The notes beneath the pieces were generated by a model. That model made no database searches. It saw nothing but the letters and a program-made list of their open reading frames with translations, and was not told the DNA's origin. Made by a program: the position numbers and the translations under genes. Of a stretch of 22,785 nt of DNA, positions 1-7,191 are shown in pieces. The stretch comes from CAZJKE01 sp964555625 (lineage in GTDB: Bacteria; Planctomycetota; Phycisphaerae; Phycisphaerales; SM1A02): contig CAZKTE010000028.1 in the NCBI GenBank assembly GCA_964555625.1, positions 1 through 22,785 of the forward strand, read 5' to 3'. Within the stretch, counting starts at the first letter, position 1, and every line of letters begins with the position of its first letter.

Positions 1-434
1 TCAACGGCTCGTTCTACCAGAACGCATTTGGTGGAAACACGAGTGCAGCGATCAACCCGGCCCTGTACGCCGTGTTCCCGTCCCTGCTCCTTGACAGCTG
101 GGTCACGATTGGTCTCGAAGATATGAACGGCAATGCACTTGCCGACATCGGGATTGATTGGACTGGCTTCATGGGAGGTGGCGGCATCTCGACATCTGAT
201 GGTGCGTGGTATGTCACGCCCGATGATGCTCAAGGAGATGCAGTCGGCGGACAGGTCCTGATCGCGCAGCTCACGGTGACGGATGGGAACTCTCCCACCG
301 GATTCGTGAACCTGCAAGGTAAGTTGGCAGACGGTTCTACCTGGTCAGCAGTCAATCAGACGTGGGTTCCTGCCCCGTCCGTATTGGCGCTCCTAGGTCT
401 TGCCGGTCTTGCCGGACGTCGTCGTCGACACTGA
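1..434 (+). CDS. Secreted protein with PEP-CTERM-like C-terminal sorting tail (5' end missing)
   Basis: The reading frame is already open at the left edge (first full codon at base 3) and stops at TGA 432-434, so only about the last 143 residues are present. The visible part is rich in Gly, Asp, Asn, Thr and aliphatic residues, as in extracellular beta-sandwich proteins, and has no recognisable catalytic motif. The C-terminus is a proline-containing linker (VPAPS), a short hydrophobic helix (VLALLGLAGLAG) and a terminal RRRRH. This tripartite tail is the PEP-CTERM-like sorting signal seen in many exported Phycisphaerales proteins. By analogy it is recognised in the membrane and cleaved during delivery to the cell surface or outside. 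The specific function is unknown. A strong hairpin follows the stop codon. Confidence 0.8.
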   Translation, partial: NGSFYQNAFGGNTSAAINPALYAVFPSLLLDSWVTIGLEDMNGNALADIGIDWTGFMGGGGISTSDGAWYVTPDDAQGDAVGGQVLIAQLTVTDGNSPTGFVNLQGKLADGSTWSAVNQTWVPAPSVLALLGLAGLAGRRRRH

Positions 435-471
435 CGCGACTGAAAGACGAGAGTCAATTCTCAGACTCGTG

Positions 472-501
472 ACAACGCCCCGGCTTAGGCCGGGGCGTTG
501 T
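472..501. terminator. Bidirectional intrinsic-terminator-like hairpin
   Basis: A perfect 13-bp GC-rich inverted repeat (472-484 against 489-501) closes on a four-base loop, TTAG. It sits between the stop of the secreted-protein gene (434) and the stop of the convergent sulfotransferase gene (503). Neither side has a long T run (only GTTGTT on the plus strand), but stem strength and position between two convergent genes argue for a shared terminator. Confidence 0.75.
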
Positions 502-502
502 T

Positions 503-1978
503 CTATGCGCCCGCCTCGTAGCGTTCGATCGCCTCACCGAGGGCGGCGCGCAGGGGCTCGAGCAACCCGCCGAATTGCTCGTGCCGCGCCACGCTGGTGT
601 CGTAGAGGGGCCGCCGCACTTGGTCCTGGCTGAGGGTCAGCACGGTGCGTCCGCTCTCCCAGAATCGCAGGCACCTCTCGTCGAAGGGCAGGTCGCAGAA
701 CTCCAAGATCCGCCGTGTCGTGGCCTCTTGGTCGGCCACGAGGTCCTCGTAGCGGACCTCGAGCATCCGGTCGCCTAGGAGGGTGGTCCAGTGGTCCATC
801 AACCTCTCATAGGCACAGTAGAACAACCCGATGTCCTCCAGCGATGACGCCCAGGCATTGGTCCCGGGAGGCAACTTCTGCGCGTAGCAGGAGAATCCCA
901 TGGCCATGGGATGGCGGCGGCAGTGGATGATTCGACCGGCCGGGAAGAGCTTCGCGATCGCCCCGGCGACCTGGTAGTTGCCCAGTTGCTTGTCCACGAA
1001 TCGCTGCGCATCGCTGGCGGTCTGCCTGAGGTAACGGCCTGCGATCTCGTCGAGATCGTCTGCTGAGAGCCGTTCCCATCCGTCGGCGATGCCGCCGCCC
1101 GTGGCAGCCAGGAGCAGCGTTTCCTGCACAAGTTGCGGCAGCGTTTCGAGCTCTCCAAGACCCTCACCGTCGCCATGGGCATCGATGATCTGCTCGACCA
1201 GCGTTGAGCCGCTGCGGAGCATGCCCACAATGAACACCGGCTGCGTTGAGGGTTGGGTTGACGTTGGCATGCGTTTCCAGGCGTCCGCCGAGAACGCATT
1301 GATGATGCCATCGTGGCGCGCGGCATGGGCATCGGTGTCGAATCCTGACGCGCTCAGGGCGTTGGCCTCGCCGAGCGCCTCGAGCGTGCCGACGTACTCG
1401 CCAGCAGCCTCCATGGCTGCCGCCATCGCGAAGTACAACCCGCGCTGCGTCTCGACGGGCTCGCCGGTGGCCGGCAGGTGTGGCAAGAGGACCTCGGACG
1501 CTCCGTGTGGATTGCCCTCGGCCACCAGCGCACGGGCCATGACGATCGCCAGGACGGCGTCCTCATCGCCGCCGCGCATGGCTGGCTCGAGCACGGTGCG
1601 GGCCTTGGCACTCTCATTCAGCCGCAGGTAGGCGTTGGCCTTTCCCGCGAGCACACCCGGGTGGCCCGGGCTGTATTTGAGTGCGCGGTCGTAGGCACCG
1701 AGTGCATCGTGGAATCGCCCGCTGGTCACCAGCATGTCGGCAAGCAGCCCGTGGTAGTCGCCGCGTTTTCCGTTGCGAGCGATGGCTGCATTGATATGTG
1801 CAAGCGCCTGCTGGCGGTCACCGAGGTGGTTGCAGGCCTGCGCGAGCAGGGCCATGGCCAGGTCGTCGCGCCGATGCTCTGCGAGCACCGCCTCGGCCAG
1901 CGACCGCGCCTGCTGCGCCGATCCCGCGGCTAGCGCGTCCATCGCCTGCCGCAGCCTTGGATCGGGAGCCCGTGCCAT
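503..1978 (-). CDS. TPR-repeat sulfotransferase family protein
   Basis: A 491-residue protein with two parts. Residues about 10-235 are alpha-helical tetratricopeptide-like repeats (for example the stretch with GRFHDALGAYDRALKYSPGH near 87-106). Residues about 247-490 form a PAPS-dependent sulfotransferase domain. The 5'-phosphosulfate loop is VGMLRSGSTLVEQI (251-264), close to the usual VGMPRSGTTLVEQ. The 3'-phosphate-binding strand and helix contain CRRHPMAMGFSCY (353-365), and a conserved DKQLGNY lies at 329-335. The domain transfers sulfate from PAPS to a hydroxyl or tyrosine acceptor; the TPR part probably holds a protein partner or substrate. No signal peptide is evident. The ATG at 1978 follows the rho stop by 16 bases, so the two genes are probably co-transcribed. 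The PAPS-making genes are at the other end of the window. The acceptor is unknown. Confidence 0.88.
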   Translation of the reverse strand: MARAPDPRLRQAMDALAAGSAQQARSLAEAVLAEHRRDDLAMALLAQACNHLGDRQQALAHINAAIARNGKRGDYHGLLADMLVTSGRFHDALGAYDRALKYSPGHPGVLAGKANAYLRLNESAKARTVLEPAMRGGDEDAVLAIVMARALVAEGNPHGASEVLLPHLPATGEPVETQRGLYFAMAAAMEAAGEYVGTLEALGEANALSASGFDTDAHAARHDGIINAFSADAWKRMPTSTQPSTQPVFIVGMLRSGSTLVEQIIDAHGDGEGLGELETLPQLVQETLLLAATGGGIADGWERLSADDLDEIAGRYLRQTASDAQRFVDKQLGNYQVAGAIAKLFPAGRIIHCRRHPMAMGFSCYAQKLPPGTNAWASSLEDIGLFYCAYERLMDHWTTLLGDRMLEVRYEDLVADQEATTRRILEFCDLPFDERCLRFWESGRTVLTLSQDQVRRPLYDTSVARHEQFGGLLEPLRAALGEAIERYEAGA

Positions 1979-1994
1979 ATGGGGCAGTCTATGG

Positions 1995-3191
1995 TCAGCC
2001 GGCGACCAGTTGCTCGTTGGTTTCGTAGCGCCCCAGCGCGTTGAGCAACTGCTCGATCTGCGTGGGTGGCGCCATGTTCAGCAGCCGCCTCCGCAGGGCC
2101 GTCACCGTCTTGAGCTCCTGCGGGCCCATCAGCAGGTCTTCCTTGCGCGTACCGGAGGCTGCCAGGTTGATCGCCGGGAAGAGCCGCCGCTCGCTGATCG
2201 ATCGGTCGAGGATGAGCTCCATATTCCCGGTGCCCTTGAACTCCTCGAAGATCACCTGGTCGGCCCGCGAGCCCGTGTCTACCAGACAACTGGCGATGAT
2301 CGTTAGCGATCCTGGCTGCTCGATGTTTCGGGCGGCTCCGAACATCTGCTTTGGCATCTCCAAGGCGCGCGAATCGAGGCCGCCGGTCATGGTGCGGCCG
2401 CTGCTTGCGTACTTGCGGCTGTTGTTGAAGGCGCGGCCGACACGCGTCAGCGAGTCCAACAGCACGACGACGTCACGCCCCGCCTCGAGCAGGCGCTTGG
2501 AACGCTCGACGGCCATGATGGCCAACTCGATGTGGGCCTCGATGTCCTGGTCATTGGACGAGGCGAGCACCTCTGCGGGCACGTTCCGTTGGAACTCCGT
2601 CACCTCTTCGGGCCGCTCGTCGATCAGGAGTGCCACGAGCTTCACATCCGGGTGGTTGTGGTGGATGCCCGAGGCGATGTTCTGCAGCAACACCGTCTTG
2701 CCAGCCTTCGGCGGGGAGACAATGAGCCCACGCGTGCCATAGCCGATGGGGCAGAACAGGTCGATGAGCCGGCAGGCAGGGGGGCATCCAGGGTGTTCAA
2801 GGTGCAGCCGCGGCTGCGGATCAATGACCGTCATCTCCTCGAAGGGCGCGTGCGACGCGTATTCAGACGGGTCGATGCCCTCGATCTCAAGGATCTCGGT
2901 GACCACCGTGCGGACGTTTCGGCCACGTCCGCGGCCGCGGCGACGCGACTTGCGCTGGCCGATCTTCGCCGTCACCATCTGTCCCTGTCGCAGTGGGAGC
3001 TCCTCCCGCATCGTCTGCGGGATGACCGGATCGTCATTGCTGGTGATCGGCCCATTGCGCCATTGGCGCAGCCGCCCCTCCTGCGGGGTGGCCAAGTCAA
3101 GGATGCCCGTTACGGTCTGGTCCATCGGGTCTCGGTGCGCCACGGCGGGCGCATCGTGCAAGAGGGTGTGCGTGTTTCGCGTCGTATCCAT
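1995..3191 (-). CDS. rho: Transcription termination factor Rho
   Basis: A 398-residue RNA-dependent hexameric helicase that terminates transcription. The ATPase core is fully recognisable: P-loop SPPKAGKT (159-166), LLIDERPEEVTE (188-199), Walker B VVLLDSLTRVGRAFN (242-256), Q-loop GRTMTGGLDSRALEMPKQMF (265-284) and R-loop FKGTGNMEL (318-326). It is slightly shorter than E. coli Rho (419) because the N-terminal Rho_N helical domain is missing. The RNA-binding domain begins near GILDLA (29). The usual DGFGFLR aromatic motif is replaced by QEGRLRQW (37-44), and a basic RRRGRGRGR stretch (83-91) follows. The ATG at 3191 is used here, but the ATG at 3125 (residue 23) is also possible and neither has a clear Shine-Dalgarno site. 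Downstream it leads into the TPR-sulfotransferase gene. Confidence 0.95.
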   Translation of the reverse strand: MDTTRNTHTLLHDAPAVAHRDPMDQTVTGILDLATPQEGRLRQWRNGPITSNDDPVIPQTMREELPLRQGQMVTAKIGQRKSRRRGRGRGRNVRTVVTEILEIEGIDPSEYASHAPFEEMTVIDPQPRLHLEHPGCPPACRLIDLFCPIGYGTRGLIVSPPKAGKTVLLQNIASGIHHNHPDVKLVALLIDERPEEVTEFQRNVPAEVLASSNDQDIEAHIELAIMAVERSKRLLEAGRDVVVLLDSLTRVGRAFNNSRKYASSGRTMTGGLDSRALEMPKQMFGAARNIEQPGSLTIIASCLVDTGSRADQVIFEEFKGTGNMELILDRSISERRLFPAINLAASGTRKEDLLMGPQELKTVTALRRRLLNMAPPTQIEQLLNALGRYETNEQLVAG

Positions 3192-3243
3192 TCCCCGGAG
3201 TCCACCGCGGTGTCCCCTCGGGGGATCGCGTCACGGCGGCGGG

Positions 3244-3249
3244 AGTATA
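3244..3249 (-). promoter_or_regulatory. Possible -10 element (TATACT) upstream of rho
   Basis: On the minus strand TATACT lies about 55 bases upstream of the rho ATG, in the short gap after the psuG stop. It matches TATAAT at five of six positions. No good -35 hexamer stands at 16-18 bases; TTGGCA lies about 23 bases upstream, inside psuG. It is therefore only a weak candidate for a separate rho promoter. Confidence 0.25.
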
Positions 3250-3255
3250 CCGCCT

Positions 3256-4224
3256 TCAAGACCCACGGGACGTGCCAATCGCCACGGCGACATGGGCAGC
3301 CACGGCCGCGTTTTGTGCAAGCAGGGCGAGGTTGGCGACCAGAGAGCGTCCATCGGTGGCGGTAGCGAGCCCGTCCAGCGCCTCGGGCGTGCGGTCGCCG
3401 CCACCGCCGCCCGGGTCGGCCCCTGCCCGCTCCACGCTGCCGCGGGGCAGGGCGACGTCCGCGGGAACCGCGACTGCCGCCAGGACCGCGCCGGGTCGGT
3501 GCAGGTGTCCGAAGTGCGACTGGCAGATCTCCGCGACGGCTTCGGGGGTCTCCACGTTCTCGATGGCCGGGTCCTCGTCGCCGCTGGCCTCCACGAACCG
3601 TGGAAATCGATCACATCCCACGCCGACGATGGGAATGCCCAGTGTCTCGAGCGCCTCGCGGGTCGCCGGGAGATCAAGGATCGTCTTTGCCCCGCTGCAG
3701 ACTACGCACATGGGCGTGCGCGCCAGGAGCGGCAGGTCGCCTGAGAGATCCGGGTGCTGCACCCAGTTTCGATGTACGCCGCCGATGCCACCTGTGGCCA
3801 TGACGCTGATAGTGCCGCTGCCGGCCGCCGTCAGGGCGGCGCAGGCCGCAAGTGCGCCGCCGACGGTGGTTCCGGCGCTGCGACCGGTGGCCATGGAAAT
3901 TGCCGCAGTCGCAGGCGATGCCTTCGCGGCGCCTGGGTCGGCTGCCAGGTCGGCGATTTCATCGTCGTCGAGCCCGATGCGCAGATCACCGCCGACGATC
4001 GCCGTCCAAGCGGGCACCGCCCCGAGTGCTCGCACGGCATCGGCCACTGCCACCGCGGCTCCTCCATTGATCGGTCCCGATCCCAGCGAAGCAGGTGGTG
4101 TGCCCCATGCTTCGGGCCAAGGTGAGCGGGGCAGGCCGCAGGTGATGACAGCAGTCTCCAGCGCGACGATTGGCGCGCCGTTCTGCAGGGCTGCTGCAAC
4201 CTCCTGGGCGATGCGCATGGTCAC
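3256..4224 (-). CDS. psuG: Pseudouridine-5'-phosphate glycosidase
   Basis: A 322-residue member of the PsuG family, which cleaves the C-C glycosidic bond of pseudouridine 5'-phosphate to uracil and ribose 5-phosphate. Family signatures are VALETAVITCGLP (20-32, carrying the catalytic Glu23), a Lys101 at the position of the ribose-binding lysine, ATGGIGGVHR (143-152), PDLSGDL (158-164), VVCSGAKTILDLP (174-186, Lys180) and ALETLGIPIVGVGCDRFP (191-208). The C-terminal third is more divergent but keeps a SLVANLALLAQNA segment. The start is taken as GTG at 4224, which overlaps the TGA of the upstream helicase gene in a GTGA arrangement; ATG at 4218 is an alternative two codons in. The overlap suggests translational coupling to the helicase. 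No psuK kinase gene is visible nearby. Confidence 0.9.
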   Translation of the reverse strand: MTMRIAQEVAAALQNGAPIVALETAVITCGLPRSPWPEAWGTPPASLGSGPINGGAAVAVADAVRALGAVPAWTAIVGGDLRIGLDDDEIADLAADPGAAKASPATAAISMATGRSAGTTVGGALAACAALTAAGSGTISVMATGGIGGVHRNWVQHPDLSGDLPLLARTPMCVVCSGAKTILDLPATREALETLGIPIVGVGCDRFPRFVEASGDEDPAIENVETPEAVAEICQSHFGHLHRPGAVLAAVAVPADVALPRGSVERAGADPGGGGGDRTPEALDGLATATDGRSLVANLALLAQNAAVAAHVAVAIGTSRGS

Positions 4225-5633
4225 GATCGACGCGTACGGACACGGCCGCCCATGCGGCGCTTGGGCAGGCCCTTGGGCACGACGCCGCCGGGGAAGCTGG
4301 CGTCGTTGCCACCCTGCTTGGCGTCGGGGACGTCCAACTTGGTGCGGCTGTGCTGGAGCCGGTGCTCCTCGGTCCGCTCCTTCGCCTGGTTCTGGCGCCT
4401 GACCACGTCCTTGGGCGGGTCGCCGGGCTTGAAGTCCGGGTACTCCTTGGCCGGGATCTCGACGTTCGTCAGTGTCTCGATCGCCGTGAGCAGTTCACCC
4501 TGCTCGGGAGTGACGAAGGTCCAGGCGATGCCGTCGCGACCGGCGCGGGCGGTGCGGCCGATGCGATGCACGTAGATCTCCGGATCCTCAGGCACGTCGT
4601 AGTTGATGACGTGGGTGATGTTGTCGACGTCGATGCCGCGCGCGGCGAGGTCCGAGGCGATGAGCACGCTTAACTCCCCGCCACGCAGTTTGCGCATGAC
4701 GGAGTTGCGCTTGCTCTGTTGGAGATCGCCGTGGATGGCGTGCGCATCGACGCCCTTGCGATTGAGGTACCGCGTCAAGCCGTCTACCGTAGCCTTGGTG
4801 CGGCAGAAGATGAGCGTCAGTGCCGGTTCCTCGTGCGTCAGCAGGTGGTGGAGCAGGCGGTTCTTGTCCCAACCCTGCACCGGCAGGTGCTCCTGGGCGA
4901 CCTGATCAACTGTCAGGCTCCCGGAGGAGGACGTGAGGTCGAGTACCTGTGGGTCGGTCATGTACTTCCCCGCCAGCCGCTGAATCTCATCGCTAATGGT
5001 GGCCGAGACGAAGAGTGTTTGGTGTTTCTGGCGCATACCGCCGAGGATCTTTCGAATGTCCTCGCGGAAGCCGATGTCGAGCATTCGATCGACTTCGTCG
5101 AGGACGGCGATGCGAACCCGGTCGTAAGGGAGATGGCCGCGGCGGTGCATGTCCATGACCCGTCCGGGGGTGCCGACGATGATCTGTGGTCGCTTCTCAA
5201 GCTTGTCGATCTGCACGGGCATCTTTTGGCCGCCGTAGATCGGGACGCTGTGGAGATTCGTGAACCGCCCGAGTTCCCGCAATTCGTGGCAGACTTGGAT
5301 GGCGAGCTCCCTCACGGGCACGAGGATCAGCGCGCCGAAGGCATCACCCTCCTCAAGTACCTGAAGGGAGGGAAGCCCGAACGCCGCCGTCTTGCCTGAG
5401 CCGGTCACCGACTGACCGAGCACGTCCTTGCCAGACAGTGCGAGGGGAATGAGCTTCGACTGCACGACGGTGGGGTGCTCGAACCCGAGCTTGTCGATTG
5501 CATCGAGCAGAGGTTGGGTGAGCCCCAGGTCCGCGAACGATGTGGCGGTGTCGAAGATCTGTTGGTCTAGATTCTTGTCCATGGGGGGTGCGCCGATCGT
5601 GACCTGCTGCTGCGGCGTCGGCAGTCGGGTCAT
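4221..5633 (-). CDS. DEAD-box-type ATP-dependent RNA helicase (DEVD variant)
   Basis: A superfamily 2 RNA helicase of 470 residues from the ATG at 5633. Motifs in order are the Q motif (FADLGL through TVVQ), motif I VTGSGKT, Ia PVRELA, Ib TPGR, motif II DEVD in place of DEAD, III SAT, IV LIFCRTK, V ASDLAARGIDV and VI HRIGRTARAG. All ATP-binding and RNA-contacting motifs are present. The Ala-to-Val change in motif II is conservative and should leave activity intact. The C-terminal 60 residues are basic and low in complexity, ending in RRMGGRVRTRRS, and probably bind RNA. The start is uncertain: TTG at 5660, ATG at 5633 and ATG at 5582 are all in frame, none with a clear ribosome-binding site. 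It is likely to unwind RNA in ribosome assembly or mRNA decay. Its stop overlaps the psuG start. Confidence 0.92.
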   Translation of the reverse strand: MTRLPTPQQQVTIGAPPMDKNLDQQIFDTATSFADLGLTQPLLDAIDKLGFEHPTVVQSKLIPLALSGKDVLGQSVTGSGKTAAFGLPSLQVLEEGDAFGALILVPVRELAIQVCHELRELGRFTNLHSVPIYGGQKMPVQIDKLEKRPQIIVGTPGRVMDMHRRGHLPYDRVRIAVLDEVDRMLDIGFREDIRKILGGMRQKHQTLFVSATISDEIQRLAGKYMTDPQVLDLTSSSGSLTVDQVAQEHLPVQGWDKNRLLHHLLTHEEPALTLIFCRTKATVDGLTRYLNRKGVDAHAIHGDLQQSKRNSVMRKLRGGELSVLIASDLAARGIDVDNITHVINYDVPEDPEIYVHRIGRTARAGRDGIAWTFVTPEQGELLTAIETLTNVEIPAKEYPDFKPGDPPKDVVRRQNQAKERTEEHRLQHSRTKLDVPDAKQGGNDASFPGGVVPKGLPKRRMGGRVRTRRS

Positions 5634-5643
5634 GGTAGGAGCG

Positions 5644-5653
5644 GTCCGCGGAC
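5644..5653. promoter_or_regulatory. Ten-base palindrome between divergent helicase and alr genes
   Basis: GTCCGCGGAC is a perfect 10-bp palindrome in the 61-base gap between the helicase ATG (5633) and the alr ATG (5695). Its position suits an operator acting on divergent promoters. In GC-rich DNA a palindrome this short can arise by chance, and no matching -35/-10 pair is obvious beside it. Confidence 0.2.
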
Positions 5654-5694
5654 GATACAAGCCACGGAGGCTTCATCCCTCCAGCAGTGCACGG

Positions 5695-6903
5695 ATGCAC
5701 GACGCAAGTTCACTACACGTCGACTCAGCGGCCATCGCCAGGAACATGGCGACGCTGCGTCGCATCGTCGGCCCCGGCGTGGGCATCTGCTGTGTGGTGA
5801 AGTCCAATGCCTACGGGCTCGGAGCGACCCACGTGGCGCCGTTACTGGAATCCTCCGGCGCCACGATGTTGGCCGTCTATGACGCCAACGAGGCTGCGGT
5901 ACTGCTGGGACTGGGCCTTCAGGTTCCGCTGCTGGTCCTAGCGCCGGTGCGCGACTTACCCCTGGACCACCCGCTTCAGGCGGCCCTCGGGCGTGGTCTC
6001 GTTCATCTGGTGGTCCATGGGCTCGAGCACCTGCGATGCGTGGCCCGCCTGGCCGATGCGATAGGCGCGCCGCTCCCAGTCCACGTCAAGATTGATACTG
6101 GCCTTCATCGTGCAGGCTGCACCCTCGACGAAGCGCCGCGGGTCCTGACGGCCGCTTTGGCAGATCGCCGCCTGAGGCTGGCGGGGGTCCTCACGCACTT
6201 CGCCGATGCGACGGGTGACGAGGAGACTGCCCGTCGCCAGCACGACCTGCTCGGTGCGTTCGTCACGGAGCTTCCTGGGAACTGCCTCGTGCACGAGGCA
6301 AATACCGTGGCGGCACTTCGGTGGCCCTGGACCCATCGGGGAATGGTGCGCGTGGGTCTGGCGTGGACCGGGTGCCTCCCGGCGGCGCTCGCCGAGCAGG
6401 CCGGCTTCGAACCGACGGTCTCCTGGCGCGCGCGCATCGCGCACGTACGATCGGTGCGCGCAGGTGACCGGGTCGGGTACGGCGGTCATTGGTCGGCGCC
6501 GTGCGATGGCGTGGTCGCGGTGGTACCGGTCGGGTACGCCGACGGTTATCCGATTGGCGTGGGATGTACGGGATCGGATTCCCGCGCGCACGTGGACGTG
6601 CTCGATGACGATGGGCGGGCCATCGGCGCCGCGCCGGTCATCGGCGTTGTAAACATGGACCAGTTCCTCATCGACGTCACCGAGATCACCTCGCGTGGCG
6701 CTCGCGTGCAGGAGGGGCAGGGTGTCTCGCTGCTCTCGGATGATCCTGGATCGGCGGCGTCGCCCCTGCGCCTTGCGCAGCATGCGCGGTGTGTTCCCCA
6801 CGCCATGCTCTGCCGCGTTCACCCGGATGTGCCGAGGATCTACACGGCCGCTGCGAGCGGACAGGTCGTTACGTCGACCGCTCGATGTGCGCTGGCAGGT
6901 TGA
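5695..6903 (+). CDS. alr: Alanine racemase
   Basis: A 402-residue PLP enzyme converting L-alanine to D-alanine for peptidoglycan. The PLP lysine is Lys36 in VVKSNAYGLGA (34-44). The second catalytic base, a tyrosine, is Tyr262 in RVGYGGHWSA (259-268). Other family signatures are VKIDTGLHRAG (131-141), VGYADGYPIG (279-288), VVNMDQFLIDVT (318-329) and the C-terminal MLCRVHPDVPRIY (371-383). I chose ATG 5695 because family homology begins immediately after it (LHVDSAAIARN). The frame stays open upstream to 5428, but that part lies opposite the helicase gene and has no family similarity. The last 20 residues run past the usual end. The gene diverges from the helicase and is followed by a terminator-like hairpin. 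Confidence 0.93.
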   Translation: MHDASSLHVDSAAIARNMATLRRIVGPGVGICCVVKSNAYGLGATHVAPLLESSGATMLAVYDANEAAVLLGLGLQVPLLVLAPVRDLPLDHPLQAALGRGLVHLVVHGLEHLRCVARLADAIGAPLPVHVKIDTGLHRAGCTLDEAPRVLTAALADRRLRLAGVLTHFADATGDEETARRQHDLLGAFVTELPGNCLVHEANTVAALRWPWTHRGMVRVGLAWTGCLPAALAEQAGFEPTVSWRARIAHVRSVRAGDRVGYGGHWSAPCDGVVAVVPVGYADGYPIGVGCTGSDSRAHVDVLDDDGRAIGAAPVIGVVNMDQFLIDVTEITSRGARVQEGQGVSLLSDDPGSAASPLRLAQHARCVPHAMLCRVHPDVPRIYTAAASGQVVTSTARCALAG

Positions 6904-6916
6904 TCCAAAAACGCGT

Positions 6917-6941
6917 CCCGCCACCAATCCATGGTGGCGGG
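6917..6941. terminator. Terminator-like hairpin after alr
   Basis: A perfect 10-bp stem (CCCGCCACCA 6917-6926 with TGGTGGCGGG 6932-6941) closes on a five-base loop, ATCCA, 13 bases past the alr stop. There is no T run after it on the plus strand. Read on the minus strand it is followed by ACGCG and then TTTTT. It may therefore end alr transcription weakly, and may also stop minus-strand transcripts arriving from the structured region at 6981-7087. Confidence 0.55.
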
Positions 6942-6950
6942 GCGAGCGAT

Positions 6951-6976
6951 GAGAGGGAGGAGAGGGAGGAGAGAGA
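6951..6976. repeat. Polypurine tract with internal direct repeat
   Basis: Twenty-six consecutive A/G bases made from two tandem AGAGGGAGG-type units followed by AGAGAGA. The opposite strand is all pyrimidine. It is noncoding and contains GGAGG, but no start codon with a recognisable protein lies at a suitable distance. The function is unknown. It lies between the alr hairpin and the long inverted repeat. Confidence 0.6.
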
Positions 6977-6980
6977 CCGT

Positions 6981-7087
6981 GGCACCGTCGTCAGGTGCCG
7001 TCGAGCCCAAGAAGCGGACTTTGCCAGGTGGGTCGGCCCGTAGGCGGTCCCGGTCGAAACACTGTCGCTTCCTGGGCTCGATGGCAC
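6981..7087. other. Long imperfect stem-loop with a competing upstream hairpin (candidate structured RNA)
   Basis: Bases 6995-7016 pair with 7066-7087 over 22 positions: on the plus strand 20 Watson-Crick pairs, one G-U (7000/7082) and one A-C mismatch (7010/7072), enclosing a 49-base loop. The same left-arm bases (GGTGCC, 6994-6999) can instead pair with GGCACC (6981-6986) across a seven-base loop, so the two folds exclude each other. On the minus strand the stem is equally good (one U-G, one C-A). No open frame here has a recognisable protein. I could not match it to SRP RNA, tmRNA, 6S RNA, RNase P RNA or a known riboswitch from remembered consensus motifs. It could be a leader of mqnA (plus) or a small RNA on the minus strand ending at the 6917-6941 hairpin. 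Confidence 0.45.
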
Positions 7088-7102
7088 GTGCTTCAATATC
7101 TC

Positions 7103-7161
7103 TATCGGCGCGTGGAGCATGCTCATGCAGGAAACGCGCGCGGATTCCGCTGCGACCGATA
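7103..7161 (+). other. Possible three-way-junction fold in the mqnA leader
   Basis: The outer stem is TATCGG (7103-7108) with CCGATA (7156-7161). Inside it are a stem CGCGT (7109-7113) with ACGCG (7134-7138), topped by a GCAT/ATGC hairpin (7117-7120 and 7125-7128, loop GCTC), and a small hairpin GCGG-ATT-CCGC (7140-7150). It ends about 30 bases before the mqnA ATG. The helices are short, so chance pairing is possible. The nested arrangement is why it is listed. Confidence 0.3.
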
Positions 7162-7191
7162 ACAGGCGTGGTGGCCACTAGGATGGCGGCC

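Noticed and set aside
4188..4260. Frameshift between psuG and the helicase
   Set aside because: The four-base GTGA overlap is a normal coupled arrangement and both proteins are complete at their ends.
5956..6927. Minus-strand open frame of 323 codons opposite alr
   Set aside because: Antisense to a clearly conserved alanine racemase; Arg-rich translation with no recognisable domain.
6995..7087. SRP RNA, tmRNA, tRNA-Sec or RNase P RNA at the long inverted repeat
   Set aside because: I looked for the SRP GGAAG-type apical loop, the tmRNA 5' and 3' tRNA-like ends with a tag frame, a CCA-like end and the RNase P core. I found only short partial likenesses (GTTTCGAC, AAAGTCCG on the minus strand), not enough to name any of them.
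7103..7161. Hammerhead ribozyme at the three-way junction
   Set aside because: A GAAA is present, but the required CUGANGA core is not; the nearest sequence, CTGCGA, does not fit.
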